DNA of 64,000 nucleotides from Miltoncostaea marina (GCF_018141525.1 NZ_CP064655.1:496001-560000), one strand, 5' to 3'. Counted from the first letter of the stretch, positions 27,473 to 35,630 are shown. Numbers and translations: made by a program. The notes: a model not told the origin generated them from the letters alone.

Positions 27473-27916
27473 ATGAGCGCGCCGCCGCCACGCGAGGTCC
27501 TGACGCTGCCCGAGGTCGCCGAGTGGCTCGGCATGCACCCCAACAGCGTCCATCGGGCCGCGCGCTCGGGTCGCCTTCCCGCGCGCCGGGTGGGGAAGGA
27601 ATGGCGGTTTCTGACCGATGCGGTCGCCGCGCGTTGGACGCCGGGGCGACGCCTTCGTGGTGCCCCGCCGGCCGCGGCGCTCCACCAGCCGGCCGTGCCC
27701 GAGGCGCCCATCGCCCTCTCGGCGCAGGAGGCGGCGGACTTCCTGCGCGTCGAACTGCACACGATCTATCACGAGGCGATGGCCGAGCGGCTGCCTGCCT
27801 GGAAGGAGGGCAAGGAGTGGCGCACCTCCGAGGGCGCCCTCCGGGAGTACCTGCGCTCGGATCCCGACTCGGCCACGCGCTACATCAAGGAGCGGGATCC
27901 CCGCCGCAAGGCGTGA
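27473..27916 (+). CDS. Protein with two tandem excisionase-type (HTH_17) domains
   Basis: A 147-residue cytosolic protein made of two MerR/Xis-like winged-helix units: residues about 8-58 (LTLPEVAEWLGMHPNSVHRA, then GRLPARRVGKEWRF) and about 80-133 (LSAQEAADFLRVELHTIYHE, then ERLPAWKEGKEWRT). Xis-like proteins usually have only one such unit. Tandem units would fit binding to two half-sites, as a directionality factor or as a repressor of the divergent promoter. It is the first gene of the operon leading to the integrase. Confidence 0.75.
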   Translation: MSAPPPREVLTLPEVAEWLGMHPNSVHRAARSGRLPARRVGKEWRFLTDAVAARWTPGRRLRGAPPAAALHQPAVPEAPIALSAQEAADFLRVELHTIYHEAMAERLPAWKEGKEWRTSEGALREYLRSDPDSATRYIKERDPRRKA

Positions 27917-27932
27917 GCGTGGGAGAGGGACA

Positions 27933-28862
27933 GTGACTGGGGCGCCCTCGGAGCCGCTTGCCGAGATGTACCGGGTCCGCGCGCTGGAGCAGGCCCTCCA
28001 GATCCTCGCCGTCCTCGAGGTCGAACCGGAGCTGACGCTGCCCGAGCTGGGTGCGCGGATCGGCACCCAGACCCCGAACGTCCACAGGCTCGTCCTCCAC
28101 TTGGTGGAGGCCGGCCTGGTCGAGGCGAGCCCGCTCACCAAGCGGTACCGGCTCGCCCCGAAGCGCCTCGGTGAGCTGTCGGCGCGGGCGCTCGCCGGCC
28201 TGAACCCCTGGGAGGCCCTGCGTCAGGTGGTTGCGGGGTTGAAGGAATCGACGGGGATGCCGGGACTGATCGCGGTCCTGTCGGGTGGGCGGGCGATCTA
28301 CGTCGAGCAGTTCCGCGGGCCGGAGCGGGCCCTTGGGCGGGCCTTTCCCGCCCACGCGACCGCTCTCGGCAAGGCGATCCTCGCCTTTCTCCCCGAGCCG
28401 ACGCGCGAGGCGGTGCTCGCGGAGCTCGTTCTCGACGCCTGGACGCCTACCACGATCACGGATCGCGAGCGCCTTCGCGAAGAGCTCGCCGTGATCGCCG
28501 AGCGCGGCTACGCGCTCGAGGAGGGTGAGCTGGATGGCCCTCGGCGCTCGGTCGGTGCGCCCGTCCGCGACCACACCGGGGCCGTGATCGCCGCGGTCGG
28601 GGTCGGCGGCGGGAAGGCGGCCCTGCCCCGGGCCAAGACGGCGGCGATCGCCAAGATCGTGGTCGCGGAGGCCGAGCGGGTGTCGGCCGCCCTCGGCGCC
28701 AGTCGCGTAGCCGCCCCGCCTCCCCGCGCACTCACGGTCGAGGTGCTCGGGGCGGTGGAGCCGCCCGTCCCCCCGCCGGCCACCGGCGGGCAGGACGAGT
28801 CGCCGGCACCTCGTGCCCGGCGTAGACCGCGCGCCAAGCGCGGCTCCGGGAAGAGCCCGTGA
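27933..28862 (+). CDS. IclR-family transcriptional regulator
   Basis: A 309-residue regulator. An N-terminal winged helix (about 15-75; ALEQALQILAVLEVEPELTL) precedes an IclR effector-binding domain (about 85-250; ATALGKAILAFLPE and GYALEEGELD). An extra 50-residue basic Pro/Lys/Arg-rich tail is unlike most members. GTG 27933 follows GAGAGGGA. IclR proteins normally sense small aromatic or organic acids. Its place inside the element's operon suggests it links transfer or excision to a metabolite, which is inference. Confidence 0.85.
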   Translation: MTGAPSEPLAEMYRVRALEQALQILAVLEVEPELTLPELGARIGTQTPNVHRLVLHLVEAGLVEASPLTKRYRLAPKRLGELSARALAGLNPWEALRQVVAGLKESTGMPGLIAVLSGGRAIYVEQFRGPERALGRAFPAHATALGKAILAFLPEPTREAVLAELVLDAWTPTTITDRERLREELAVIAERGYALEEGELDGPRRSVGAPVRDHTGAVIAAVGVGGGKAALPRAKTAAIAKIVVAEAERVSAALGASRVAAPPPRALTVEVLGAVEPPVPPPATGGQDESPAPRARRRPRAKRGSGKSP

Positions 28863-29881
28863 GCACCGCCGTCGCCCCGAGGATGCCCCTCCTTCGCCTC
28901 GGCATCGCGGCGCTGGCCGGCGTGGTGACGCTCATCGTGGCGCTTCCACTACTGGCGCTCCTGGCCCTCGCGGGGGGCTGGTCGAGCGCCGCCTGGGCGG
29001 CGACCTCGCCGGTGGACGCCGCGGCGCTCAACGAGTGGATGGCCGACGAGGTCCCGGACTCGCCGCTCATCGGCCTCGGCTCGGTGTTCGTCGCCGAGGG
29101 CCTCCGCAACGGCATCGACCCCCGCGCTCTCGTCGCGATCGCCCGCCACGAGTCGGTGCTCGGAACGCAAGGGTCAGGAGCCGGCATCCACAACGCCTTC
29201 GGCTGGGGACCGGCCATCCCCTTCGCATCCTGGCAGGACAACATCGCCACGGTCGCCCGCGGCCTGGCGACCAACTACGTCGGCCGCGGCCGCGACACCC
29301 TCGTCGAGATCCAGCCGATCTGGGCGCCGATCGGGGCGGCCAACGATCCGGGCGGTCTGAACTCGGCGTGGCTCGACGCCGTCGGCCAAACCTACTCCGA
29401 TCTCGGCGGCGACCCGGCCCTTCCGATCACGATTGATGCCCAAGGCGGCGCCATGGGTGCCGGGGCGACGATCGGATACGGCGGCCTGGCGACGCCGACC
29501 GGCGGTATCGGAACGCTCGGCGGCAGGCCGGGGGAGGGCACCCACTCCTACGCCTCGTGGCCGGACAACTGGCAGTCCGACCACGCCGTCGACATCAACC
29601 TGCCGTTCGGCTCACCCCTGTATGCGATCGACGCCGGCGTCATCGTGCGCATCGGCGGCGATCCGACGGCCTTCTCGGGTCGCTTCGGAGGCGCGCAGCT
29701 CACGGTGCAATCACGGGACGACGCGTACTACTACGCGCACCTCTCCGGGATTGTCGTCCGGGAGGGCGGGCGCGTCGCCCTCGGCCAGCTCATCGGCTTC
29801 TCCGGCTCCGCGAACGGCGCCGACCACCTTCACCTTGGCGTGATGCGGCGCGATCCCGTCGCCCTGGCGGGGGTCGAGTGA
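28859..29881 (+). CDS. Conjugation-type peptidoglycan hydrolase (lysozyme-like domain plus M23 endopeptidase)
   Basis: A 340-residue exported enzyme. A hydrophobic N-terminal signal/anchor (about 10-45) is followed by a glucosaminidase/lysozyme-like domain (with RHESVLGTQGSG and HNAFGWG, catalytic Glu in the first). A C-terminal M23 (LytM) domain carries zinc ligands in DHAVDINL and HLHLG. It should open the cell wall locally for the transfer channel, as VirB1/TcpG-type enzymes do. GTG 28859 overlaps the IclR stop. Confidence 0.85.
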   Translation: MSTAVAPRMPLLRLGIAALAGVVTLIVALPLLALLALAGGWSSAAWAATSPVDAAALNEWMADEVPDSPLIGLGSVFVAEGLRNGIDPRALVAIARHESVLGTQGSGAGIHNAFGWGPAIPFASWQDNIATVARGLATNYVGRGRDTLVEIQPIWAPIGAANDPGGLNSAWLDAVGQTYSDLGGDPALPITIDAQGGAMGAGATIGYGGLATPTGGIGTLGGRPGEGTHSYASWPDNWQSDHAVDINLPFGSPLYAIDAGVIVRIGGDPTAFSGRFGGAQLTVQSRDDAYYYAHLSGIVVREGGRVALGQLIGFSGSANGADHLHLGVMRRDPVALAGVE

Positions 29882-29883
29882 CG

Positions 29884-30102
29884 ATGGCCGACTCCCGGCC
29901 GAGCCTGCGCGTCGTGAACGGCCCACCCCGTCTCGGGCTCACCCTCGACGAAGCCGCTGCGGCGGTGGGCGTCTCGCGCGACACCTTCGATCGCCATATC
30001 CGCGATGAGCTCCGGATCGTCCGACGTGGGCGCTGCCTGATCGTCCCGGTGGCCGAGATCGAGCGGTGGCTCGAACGGGAGGCGGCGAGGTGGTCGGCGT
30101 GA
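29884..30102 (+). CDS. Xis-like excisionase / HTH_17 protein
   Basis: A 72-residue winged-helix protein (LTLDEAAAAVGVSRDTFDRH, then RRGRCLIVPVAEIERWLER). It is placed directly before the integrase, as expected for a recombination directionality factor. GTG 29878 overlapping the hydrolase stop is an alternative start two codons upstream. Confidence 0.8.
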   Translation: MADSRPSLRVVNGPPRLGLTLDEAAAAVGVSRDTFDRHIRDELRIVRRGRCLIVPVAEIERWLEREAARWSA

Positions 30103-30151
30103 ACGAGCGCGGCGCGGCGAGGGCCCGCACACCAGAGAAGCGGGGCATCCA

Positions 30152-31315
30152 GTGACGCCCCAGGGAATCGAGGTCCGACACCGGAAGGCGTGCGAGTCGC
30201 TCGCCGGCAAGCGTTGCTCGTGCAGACCGACCTACCGCGCCCGGGTGTGGAGCCCCGCGGACGGTCGCGAGATCCTGCGGTCCTTCCCGACACTCGCCGC
30301 CGCGCGTTCATGGCGCGCCGAGGCCACGACCGCCGTACGACGCGGGTCGCTCGCCGCGGGGCGCTCGATCAGCGTGCGCGAGGCGGCCGACGCGCTCATC
30401 GCCGGCATGCGCGACGGGTCCGTGCGCAACCGCTCGGGCGACCCCTACAAGCCGAGCGTCGTCCGCGCGTACCGTCGTTCGCTCGACGGGCACGTGCTGT
30501 CGGACCTCGGTGCCATGCGACTGACCACAGTCCGTCGGGCCGACGTGCAGAGGTTGTGCGACCGGATGGTCGCCGACGGCCTCTCCCCCTCGACCGTCCG
30601 CAACGCGATCCTGCCGCTGCGGGTCATCTACCGGCGGGCCCTCCGCTCAGGCGACGTACCCGTCAGCCCGCTCGATCACCTCGACCTGCCCGCGGTGCGC
30701 GGGACGCGCGAGAGGGTCGCCTCGCCCGGCGAGGCGCTCGCGCTCGTCGCCGCGCTGCAGGAGCGGGATCGTCCGATCTGGGCGACCGCGCTCTACGCCG
30801 GGCTCCGCCTCGGCGAGATGAAGGCCCTCCGCGTCGGCGACATCGACCTGGAGCGGGGCATCATCTCCGTCGAGCGCTCGTGGGACCCGGTGGAGGGTGT
30901 CGTCGAGACCAAGAGTCGCAGCGGCCGGCGGCGTGTCCCGATCGTGGACGAACTGCGCGCGCATCTGGCCGAGCACCTGCTGCGGACCGGTCGACGCGAT
31001 GGGCTCGTCTTCGGGCGGGACGCTGCTCGCCCCTTCGCCTACGAGTCGGTCCTGAAGCGGGCGAGGCGCGCGTGGGCCGAAGCCGGCCTCGACCCCATCG
31101 GCCTCCACGAGTGCCGCCACACCTTCGCCTCGATCTGCATCGCGGCGGGGGTGAACGCGCGCGGACTCATGGCCTATCTGGGCCACGCGTCGATCCAGAT
31201 GACCTTCGATCGCTACGGGCACCTCATGCCGGGCAACGAGAGCGAGGCCGCCGCGCTGCTGAACGCGTACCTCCGGCGGGCCGCGGGATCCTCGGGAACG
31301 CCGGGGGCATCGTGA
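30152..31315 (+). CDS. int: Tyrosine site-specific integrase
   Basis: A 387-residue phage-type recombinase. Catalytic residues are visible: R219 (GLRLGE), K254, H319-x-x-R322 (HECRHT), H345 (LGHAS) and nucleophile Y355 (FDRYGHL). The N-terminus contains a small Cys/His cluster (C14, C22, C24) followed by an arm-binding domain and a SAM-like core-binding domain (about 75-170). It should insert and excise the element at the adjacent tRNA-Ser. GTG 30152 is the best start, and the gene ends 139 bp before the tRNA 3' end. Confidence 0.95.
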   Translation: MTPQGIEVRHRKACESLAGKRCSCRPTYRARVWSPADGREILRSFPTLAAARSWRAEATTAVRRGSLAAGRSISVREAADALIAGMRDGSVRNRSGDPYKPSVVRAYRRSLDGHVLSDLGAMRLTTVRRADVQRLCDRMVADGLSPSTVRNAILPLRVIYRRALRSGDVPVSPLDHLDLPAVRGTRERVASPGEALALVAALQERDRPIWATALYAGLRLGEMKALRVGDIDLERGIISVERSWDPVEGVVETKSRSGRRRVPIVDELRAHLAEHLLRTGRRDGLVFGRDAARPFAYESVLKRARRAWAEAGLDPIGLHECRHTFASICIAAGVNARGLMAYLGHASIQMTFDRYGHLMPGNESEAAALLNAYLRRAAGSSGTPGAS

Positions 31316-31500
31316 TCTCGGCGCGGATCTGCGGGAGAGAGATGGGAGAGTGCGCCGCTCTCCTCAGCGGTTCTGAGCGGTCCCATGCGGTTGGAGGCCC
31401 GGGTCTCCCTAGTAGAGAAACGACCTGCTCAGAGCGGCAATCGGAGTGGAGCAGCGGAGGGGGTGGGATTCGAACCCACGGTCCGGTCTGCACCGGACAA
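31316..31500. other. Right attachment site region (attR) of the element
   Basis: The element's integrase end abuts the 3' end of tRNA-Ser at 31455. By analogy with other tRNA-integrating elements, the crossover core should be in the 3' part of the tRNA (about 31455-31500). The 139 bp before it hold small repeats that could be integrase arm sites (GCGGTT and GAGCGGT twice; dyad CTCAG/CTGAG near 31359-31375). The exact core cannot be set without the left end. Confidence 0.55.
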
Positions 31501-31543
31501 CGGTTTTCAAGACCGCCGCATTCGACCGCTCTGCCACCCCTCC
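31455..31543 (-). tRNA. tRNA-Ser(UGA)
   Basis: An 89-nt gene. Acceptor arms GGAGGGG/CCCCTCC pair exactly, the anticodon TGA is at 31507-31509 in a CTTGAAA loop, a long variable arm marks the class II tRNA, and the T arm holds GGTTCGAAT. CCA is not encoded. It is the likely integration target of the neighbouring element. Confidence 0.95.
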
Positions 31544-31661
31544 CGGGCCCGGCCCCCGGGACGATAGCCGCGGCCCGCGCGCCCGCCGCCCGGGTGACGG
31601 CCGCCGCGGCGATGTGGTTCCCTGGCGGGCGACGTCACGACGCCCCGACCGAGGAGGGCAC

Positions 31662-32072
31662 ATGGCACCGTCGAGCCCCTCCGGCGACCCGCCGGCATCC
31701 GAGCTCATCGACCGCCGAATCGCCGAGCTGGGCGACTGGCGCGGCGAGACGCTGCGCAGGGTGCGCGAGCTGATCAGGCGGGCCGACCCCGAGGTGGTGG
31801 AGGAGTGGAAGTGGCGGGGCACGCCCACCTGGTCGCACGACGGGATCGTCTGCACCGGCGAGTCGTACCGGGACAAGGTGAAGCTCACGTTCGCGAAGGG
31901 CGCGGCGCTCGACGACCCGGCGGGGCTCTTCAACGCGAGCCTCGACGGCAACGTGCGCAGGGCGATCGACATCGGCGAGGGCGACGAACTCGACGCCGCG
32001 GCGTTCACGGAGCTGATCCGCGCCGCGGTCGCGCTCAACGCCGCCGGCCGGGCGGGGCGCGGCCGGGGCTGA
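31662..32072 (+). CDS. DUF1801 domain protein
   Basis: A 136-residue protein of the DUF1801/YdhG-like fold (WKWRGTPTWSHDGIVCTGES, then DKVKLTFAKGA and a C-terminal helix). Members bind small ligands or act in iron handling in some species, but a specific role is not known. ATG 31662 is preceded by GAGGAGG at 31651-31657. The frame upstream runs through the tRNA and is not coding. Confidence 0.85.
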   Translation: MAPSSPSGDPPASELIDRRIAELGDWRGETLRRVRELIRRADPEVVEEWKWRGTPTWSHDGIVCTGESYRDKVKLTFAKGAALDDPAGLFNASLDGNVRRAIDIGEGDELDAAAFTELIRAAVALNAAGRAGRGRG

Positions 32073-32078
32073 CCCCGG

Positions 32079-32903
32079 TCAGGGCCTGCGGCCCGCCGCC
32101 ATGAAGGAGGTCATCGCCACGAGCAGCCGCCCCGCGTCGCCCGCCCGGCGCACCTCGGCGAGCCAGGCGGCGGCCGCCTCGGCGGTGACCCTGCCCTCCT
32201 CGGCCGCGGCCCGCGCCGCGGCGGCGAGGTCGAACAGCCGGTCGGCCCGGGCCGCGTCGCCGGTCGCGACGAGGGCGCGCGCCGCCACCTCCACGTCGGC
32301 CAGGCCGGCGTCGAGCAGCAGCCGCCGCAGGGCGCGGCCCACGCGGCCCTGCCGGAACCGCTCCGCCGCGGCCGCGGCGACCGCGTGGCCGGTCGCGGCG
32401 TCGCCGGCGTCGACGACGAGCGTGTGCCAGTCCGGCTCCACCAGCACCACGCGGCCGGCCGGCCGCACGACGCGGGCCATCTCGGCGACCGCCCGCGCCG
32501 GCTCGGCGAGGTGGAGCAGCGTGCGCTCGGCGCGGCAGCCGTCGACGGCGGCGTCGGGCAGGTCGAGCGCCTGGGCGTCGCCCGTCGCGAACCGGGCGCC
32601 GGCCACGCCCGCGGCGGCGGCGCGCCGGCGGGCCTCGGCCACCATCGCCGCGCTCGCGTCGACGCCCAGCGCGGACCCGTCCGGGCCGCACAGCCGCGCC
32701 AGGGCCAGCACGTCGTCGCCGGTGCCGCACCCCACGTCCAGCAGCCGGGCGCCCGGGCGCGGATCGAGGAGCGCGAAGGAGCGCTCCTTCCAGCGCGCGA
32801 CCGCGCCGAGCCCGCGCACGTCGTCGAGGTAGCCGGCGTACGCGGCGGGCGATGCGGCGGCGTCGACGTCCGTGAAGCCGCCGAGGTCCGGGGGGCCGTC
32901 CAC
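32079..32903 (-). CDS. SAM-dependent methyltransferase (class I)
   Basis: A 274-residue enzyme with a Rossmann-type methyltransferase core: motif I LLDVGCGTGDDVL, followed by GVDASAAMV, ATGDAQALDLP and the post-I region RVVRPAGRVVLVEPDW. It resembles UbiE/Methyltransf_11 enzymes. The C-terminal 90 residues are helical and may cap the substrate. The substrate is unknown. It converges with the DUF1801 gene, and a tRNA lies behind its GTG start. Confidence 0.85.
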   Translation of the reverse strand: MDGPPDLGGFTDVDAAASPAAYAGYLDDVRGLGAVARWKERSFALLDPRPGARLLDVGCGTGDDVLALARLCGPDGSALGVDASAAMVAEARRRAAAAGVAGARFATGDAQALDLPDAAVDGCRAERTLLHLAEPARAVAEMARVVRPAGRVVLVEPDWHTLVVDAGDAATGHAVAAAAAERFRQGRVGRALRRLLLDAGLADVEVAARALVATGDAARADRLFDLAAAARAAAEEGRVTAEAAAAWLAEVRRAGDAGRLLVAMTSFMAAGRRP

Positions 32904-32954
32904 CGCCCCACGCTACCCCAGGCCGGGCGGGCCGCTACCATACGGCCCGCCTCG

Positions 32955-33044
32955 GGAGAGGTGGCCGAGTGGCTGAAGGCAACCGCCTGCTAAGCGGTTA
33001 ATCGGGGTCAACCTGATTCGAGGGTTCGAATCCCTCCCTCTCCG
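32955..33044 (+). tRNA. tRNA-Ser(GCU)
   Basis: A 90-nt class II tRNA. GGAGAGG pairs with CCTCTCC, anticodon GCT is at 32989-32991 within stem ACCGC/GCGGT, a long variable arm is present, and the T-arm is GGTTCGAAT. CCA is not encoded. Confidence 0.96.
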
Positions 33045-33118
33045 TCGCCGCGCGCCGCGGGCCGGGCCCGTCCCGGCCCCGCGGCGGGGCGGCCGACCCT
33101 GGTAACCTCCCGGGTCGC

Positions 33119-33192
33119 GCGCCAGTAGCTCAGTCGGATAGAGCGTCGGTCTACGAAACCGAAGGTCACAGGTTCGAATCCTGTCTGGCGCA
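33119..33192 (+). tRNA. tRNA-Arg(ACG)
   Basis: A 74-nt tRNA. GCGCCAG pairs with CTGGCGC, anticodon ACG is at 33153-33155 in loop CTACGAA, the D-arm has AGCTCAGTCGGATAGAGC, and the T arm has GGTTCGAAT. The A34 would be converted to inosine by the TadA encoded at 49.4 kb. The 283 bp that follow hold no gene. Confidence 0.96.
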
Positions 33193-33436
33193 TGAGCGAG
33201 ACCCCGCCCGCGAGCGGGGTCTCGTCGTTTCGCGGCCGGTTCCGTGCGACGGGCCGGATGCGCGGCGGGGCGCCGGACGCCCGATCGCGCCCCCGTCTCG
33301 CCGGGCCTCGCCCCGAGGTCGTCGAGCACGAGGTCCGCCGCCTGGACGCCGAACCGAGCACCCCGGTGGTCCACCGTGCCGGCGATGGTCCGGTTCAGGC
33401 AGCGGGCGGGCCCGGCGGGCGCCCGGCGGGTAATCT

Positions 33437-33461
33437 CCGGAATCATCTGAGTGATTCCCGG
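33437..33461. promoter_or_regulatory. Inverted-repeat operator before the OsmC-like gene
   Basis: GGAATCA (33439-33445) and TGATTCC (33452-33458) are perfect arms around TCTGAG, extended by CCGG on both sides with one extra C. The repeat lies about 15-40 bp before the ATG and just upstream of the ribosome site CGGAGG. It looks like a dimeric regulator site. The cognate regulator is not identified. Confidence 0.55.
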
Positions 33462-33475
33462 ATTTCGGAGGCCCC

Positions 33476-33991
33476 ATGGCGCGTAGCTGCACCACGCTCG
33501 ATCTCTCCGCCCTCGAGGCGACCCGGTCCGCCGTGGCCGAGGACCCCGCCAGCGGGCGCGGCTCCTGGACGACGGTGACCACCTGGGAGGACGGCGCCCG
33601 GGCGCGCACGGTCGCCCGCTCGTTCACCATCCAGACCGACGAGCCGGCGCCGCTCGGCGGGACCGACGAGCACGTCGACCCGATGGAGCTGCTCCTCGCG
33701 TCGGTCGGGACGTGCCTGACGATCGGCTGGGTCACGCAGGCGGCCAAGCGCGGCGTCGACTTCCGCGATCTGCGCATCGACGTCGACGGCGACTTCGACC
33801 TGCGCGGCTACCTCGGCCTGGACGACGACGTGCGGCCGGGCTTCACGAACCTAAGCTACACGGTGCGGGTCGACTCCGACGCCACCCCCGAGCAGCTCGA
33901 GGAGATCCGCGTCGCCGCCGAGCGGACCTCGCCGATGTTCGACAACGTGCTCAACGCGTCGCCGATCACGGGCCAGGTGAACCCCGCCTGA
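33476..33991 (+). CDS. OsmC-family protein
   Basis: A 171-residue protein with the OsmC/Ohr fold (DPMELLLASVGTCLTIGWVTQAA helix). The first redox cysteine is present in VGTC. The second position, which is CP in true peroxidases, reads SP (RTSPMFDNVL), so it is probably not an Ohr-type organic peroxidase. ATG 33476 follows CGGAGG. A strong bidirectional terminator lies downstream. Confidence 0.88.
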   Translation: MARSCTTLDLSALEATRSAVAEDPASGRGSWTTVTTWEDGARARTVARSFTIQTDEPAPLGGTDEHVDPMELLLASVGTCLTIGWVTQAAKRGVDFRDLRIDVDGDFDLRGYLGLDDDVRPGFTNLSYTVRVDSDATPEQLEEIRVAAERTSPMFDNVLNASPITGQVNPA

Positions 33992-34010
33992 CCGATCGGG
34001 CCGGGCGCAC

Positions 34011-34042
34011 GGCGACGGCCCCGCCTCGGCGGGGCCGTCGCC
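34011..34042. terminator. Bidirectional hairpin between the OsmC-like and HtrA-like genes
   Basis: GGCGACGGCCCCGCC (34011-34025) and GGCGGGGCCGTCGCC (34028-34042) are perfectly complementary over 15 bp, separated by TC. It lies between two convergent genes and fits a factor-aided or intrinsic terminator of a GC-rich genome. Confidence 0.75.
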
Positions 34043-34060
34043 GTCCCGGGGCCCGCCCGC

Positions 34061-35239
34061 TCATCCGACCGGGGCGCCGGCCGCCCGCGGCTGGGCGGCG
34101 AGCGTCGCCGTCACGGTGAGGGGCTCGTCCCCGCGCGTCACCCGCAGCGCGATGCGGTCGCCGGGGTGGGCGTCGGCGATCGCCGCGACCAGGGCCGCGC
34201 TGCCGGTGATCGGCCGGCCGTCCACCGCGGTGACCACGTCGCCGGCGCGCAGGCCCGCGTCGGCCGCCGGGCCGCCGCCCGCCACGTCGCCGATGAGGGC
34301 GCCGGCGGGGTCGGACGAGTCGCTGGTGCTGATGCCGAGGTACGCGTGGCGGACCTCCCGCCCCGCCTTCAGCGCGTCGAGGTCGCCGGCGACCACGTCG
34401 ATCGGCACCGCGAAGCCCACGCCGGCGCTCTGCCGGGCCTGGCCGGTCGCGATCTGGTCGGAGATGCCGACGACGCGCCCGGCCGCGTCGAGGACCGGCC
34501 CGCCGGAGTTGCCCGGGTTGAGCGCGGCGTCGGTCTGGATCGCGTGCGCGATCGTGAAGCCGTTGGCCGCCTCGATCGTGCGATCGAGCCCCGAGACCAC
34601 GCCGGTGCTGAGGCTGGCCTCGTAGCCGAACGGGCTGCCGATCACCACGAGCTCGTCGCCCACCTCGAGCGCGGCGGACGAGCCGAGCTCGAGCGGGTGC
34701 AGCTCGAGGCCCGCCGGATCGATGCGCAGGACGGCGACGTCCGTGGCGTCGTCGGTGCCCAGCACGGTGGCGGCCCGGCTGGTGCCGTCGGAGAACCGGA
34801 CCGTCACCTCGTCGGCGCCGTCCACCACGTGGGCCGCGGTCAGGATGTGGCCCTGCCCGTCGATGACGAAGCCCGAGCCGCCCGAGGCGACCTCGCCCCC
34901 GCCCTGCCCGAACGGCCCGGGCGCGGCCGCGCCCGGGCTCGTGACCGCGATGTCGACGACCCCGGGCGCGGCGTCCGCGTAGACGGCGCCGGCGTCGAGC
35001 GCGCCCGCGGCGGTGCGGCCGGCAGCCGTCGTGGCGGCGGCCGGCACCCGCTCGATGATCGTCGTGGTGCCGCCGCCGTCGAGGGCGCCGGCGGCCGCGA
35101 GGGCGCCGGCCCCCACGCCGCCGCCGAGGATCGCCGAGCCCGCCAGGAGCAGGGCGAGCGCGCGGCGCCCCGGCCCGCCGCGCTGCGGCGCCTCGTGGGC
35201 GGGGGAGGGGCCGGCGATCGGCGGCAGGGTGGTCGACAT
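34061..35239 (-). CDS. HtrA/DegP-like S1C serine protease with PDZ domain
   Basis: A 392-residue membrane-anchored protease. One helix (about 25-52) is followed by a trypsin-like domain with catalytic His in TAAHVV, Asp in ATDVAVLRI and Ser in NPGNSGGPV. A single C-terminal PDZ domain (about 290-380; GDVAGGGPAADAGLRAGDVV) follows. It probably degrades or refolds damaged extracytoplasmic proteins under stress. ATG 35239 begins a short cytosolic Pro-rich leader. Confidence 0.92.
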   Translation of the reverse strand: MSTTLPPIAGPSPAHEAPQRGGPGRRALALLLAGSAILGGGVGAGALAAAGALDGGGTTTIIERVPAAATTAAGRTAAGALDAGAVYADAAPGVVDIAVTSPGAAAPGPFGQGGGEVASGGSGFVIDGQGHILTAAHVVDGADEVTVRFSDGTSRAATVLGTDDATDVAVLRIDPAGLELHPLELGSSAALEVGDELVVIGSPFGYEASLSTGVVSGLDRTIEAANGFTIAHAIQTDAALNPGNSGGPVLDAAGRVVGISDQIATGQARQSAGVGFAVPIDVVAGDLDALKAGREVRHAYLGISTSDSSDPAGALIGDVAGGGPAADAGLRAGDVVTAVDGRPITGSAALVAAIADAHPGDRIALRVTRGDEPLTVTATLAAQPRAAGAPVG

Positions 35240-35478
35240 GGGCGCGCTCCGTCTCGGTGGGCCGTGTCCCGAGTGTGCGGTGCCGCCCTCGCGGAACCGT
35301 GGGAGCCGCCTGTGAGTCGCCTGAGCGCCCCGGGCGCGGGCGGCCGGACGCGCCGCCCGTCGGCGGTGTCCCGGCCGTCCGGCGCCGCCCGATCGGCGAT
35401 TCCGGCGGTTCCGGGGCGTCGGAGGCCACGGCGACGGGAACGTGACGCCATCCGACCGACCGACCGAGAGGAGCGGAC

Positions 35479-35544
35479 ATGTACATCGGAGGCGGCGTGC
35501 TGCTGCTGATCCTGATCGTGGTGCTGCTGATCATCCTGCTCTGA
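35479..35544 (+). CDS. 21-residue hydrophobic membrane peptide
   Basis: The product starts MYIGGG and is otherwise almost all Leu, Ile and Val, a single transmembrane segment. ATG 35479 has a clear ribosome site (GAGAGGAG) seven bases upstream and the frame ends in TGA at 35542. I recall similar MYIGGG-type peptides in other actinobacteria, where they are annotated as hypothetical. The function is unknown. Confidence 0.6.
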   Translation: MYIGGGVLLLILIVVLLIILL

Positions 35545-35630
35545 TGCCGCACCGCCGGCGCGGCGCCCGAGCGGCGCCGCGCGCCGGCGGGGTACGGTCG
35601 GGCGACACGGCGGACGCGAGAGGGGGCGCC

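Larger units (their letters stand above)
1..31454. mobile_element. Right-hand part of a tRNA-Ser-integrated conjugative element with copper and heavy-metal cargo
   Basis: A tyrosine integrase and an Xis-like gene sit at the right edge, beside the 3' end of tRNA-Ser(UGA). Inside are a type IV transfer operon (coupling protein, VirB4-like, SCO6880-like, VirB6-like, VirB8-like), an ArdC-like antirestriction gene, a cell-wall hydrolase, a restriction enzyme and two metal-resistance blocks. This is the typical layout of an actinobacterial ICE. Its left end lies outside the window: no second copy of the tRNA 3' end was found to the left. No relaxase or replication gene was recognised. Several transfer genes are broken, so autonomous transfer is doubtful. 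The element is visibly less extreme in GC than the chromosome to the right, most clearly at its left end. Confidence 0.85.

Noticed and set aside
27473-28862. Idea that the tandem HTH gene and the IclR gene are one MerR-like sensor fusion
   Set aside because: They are in different frames with a clear stop, a 16-bp gap and a separate ribosome site.
1-31454. Search for the left attachment site (copy of the tRNA-Ser 3' end) within the window
   Set aside because: No second copy of the T-arm/acceptor sequence was seen by eye, so the left boundary was not placed.
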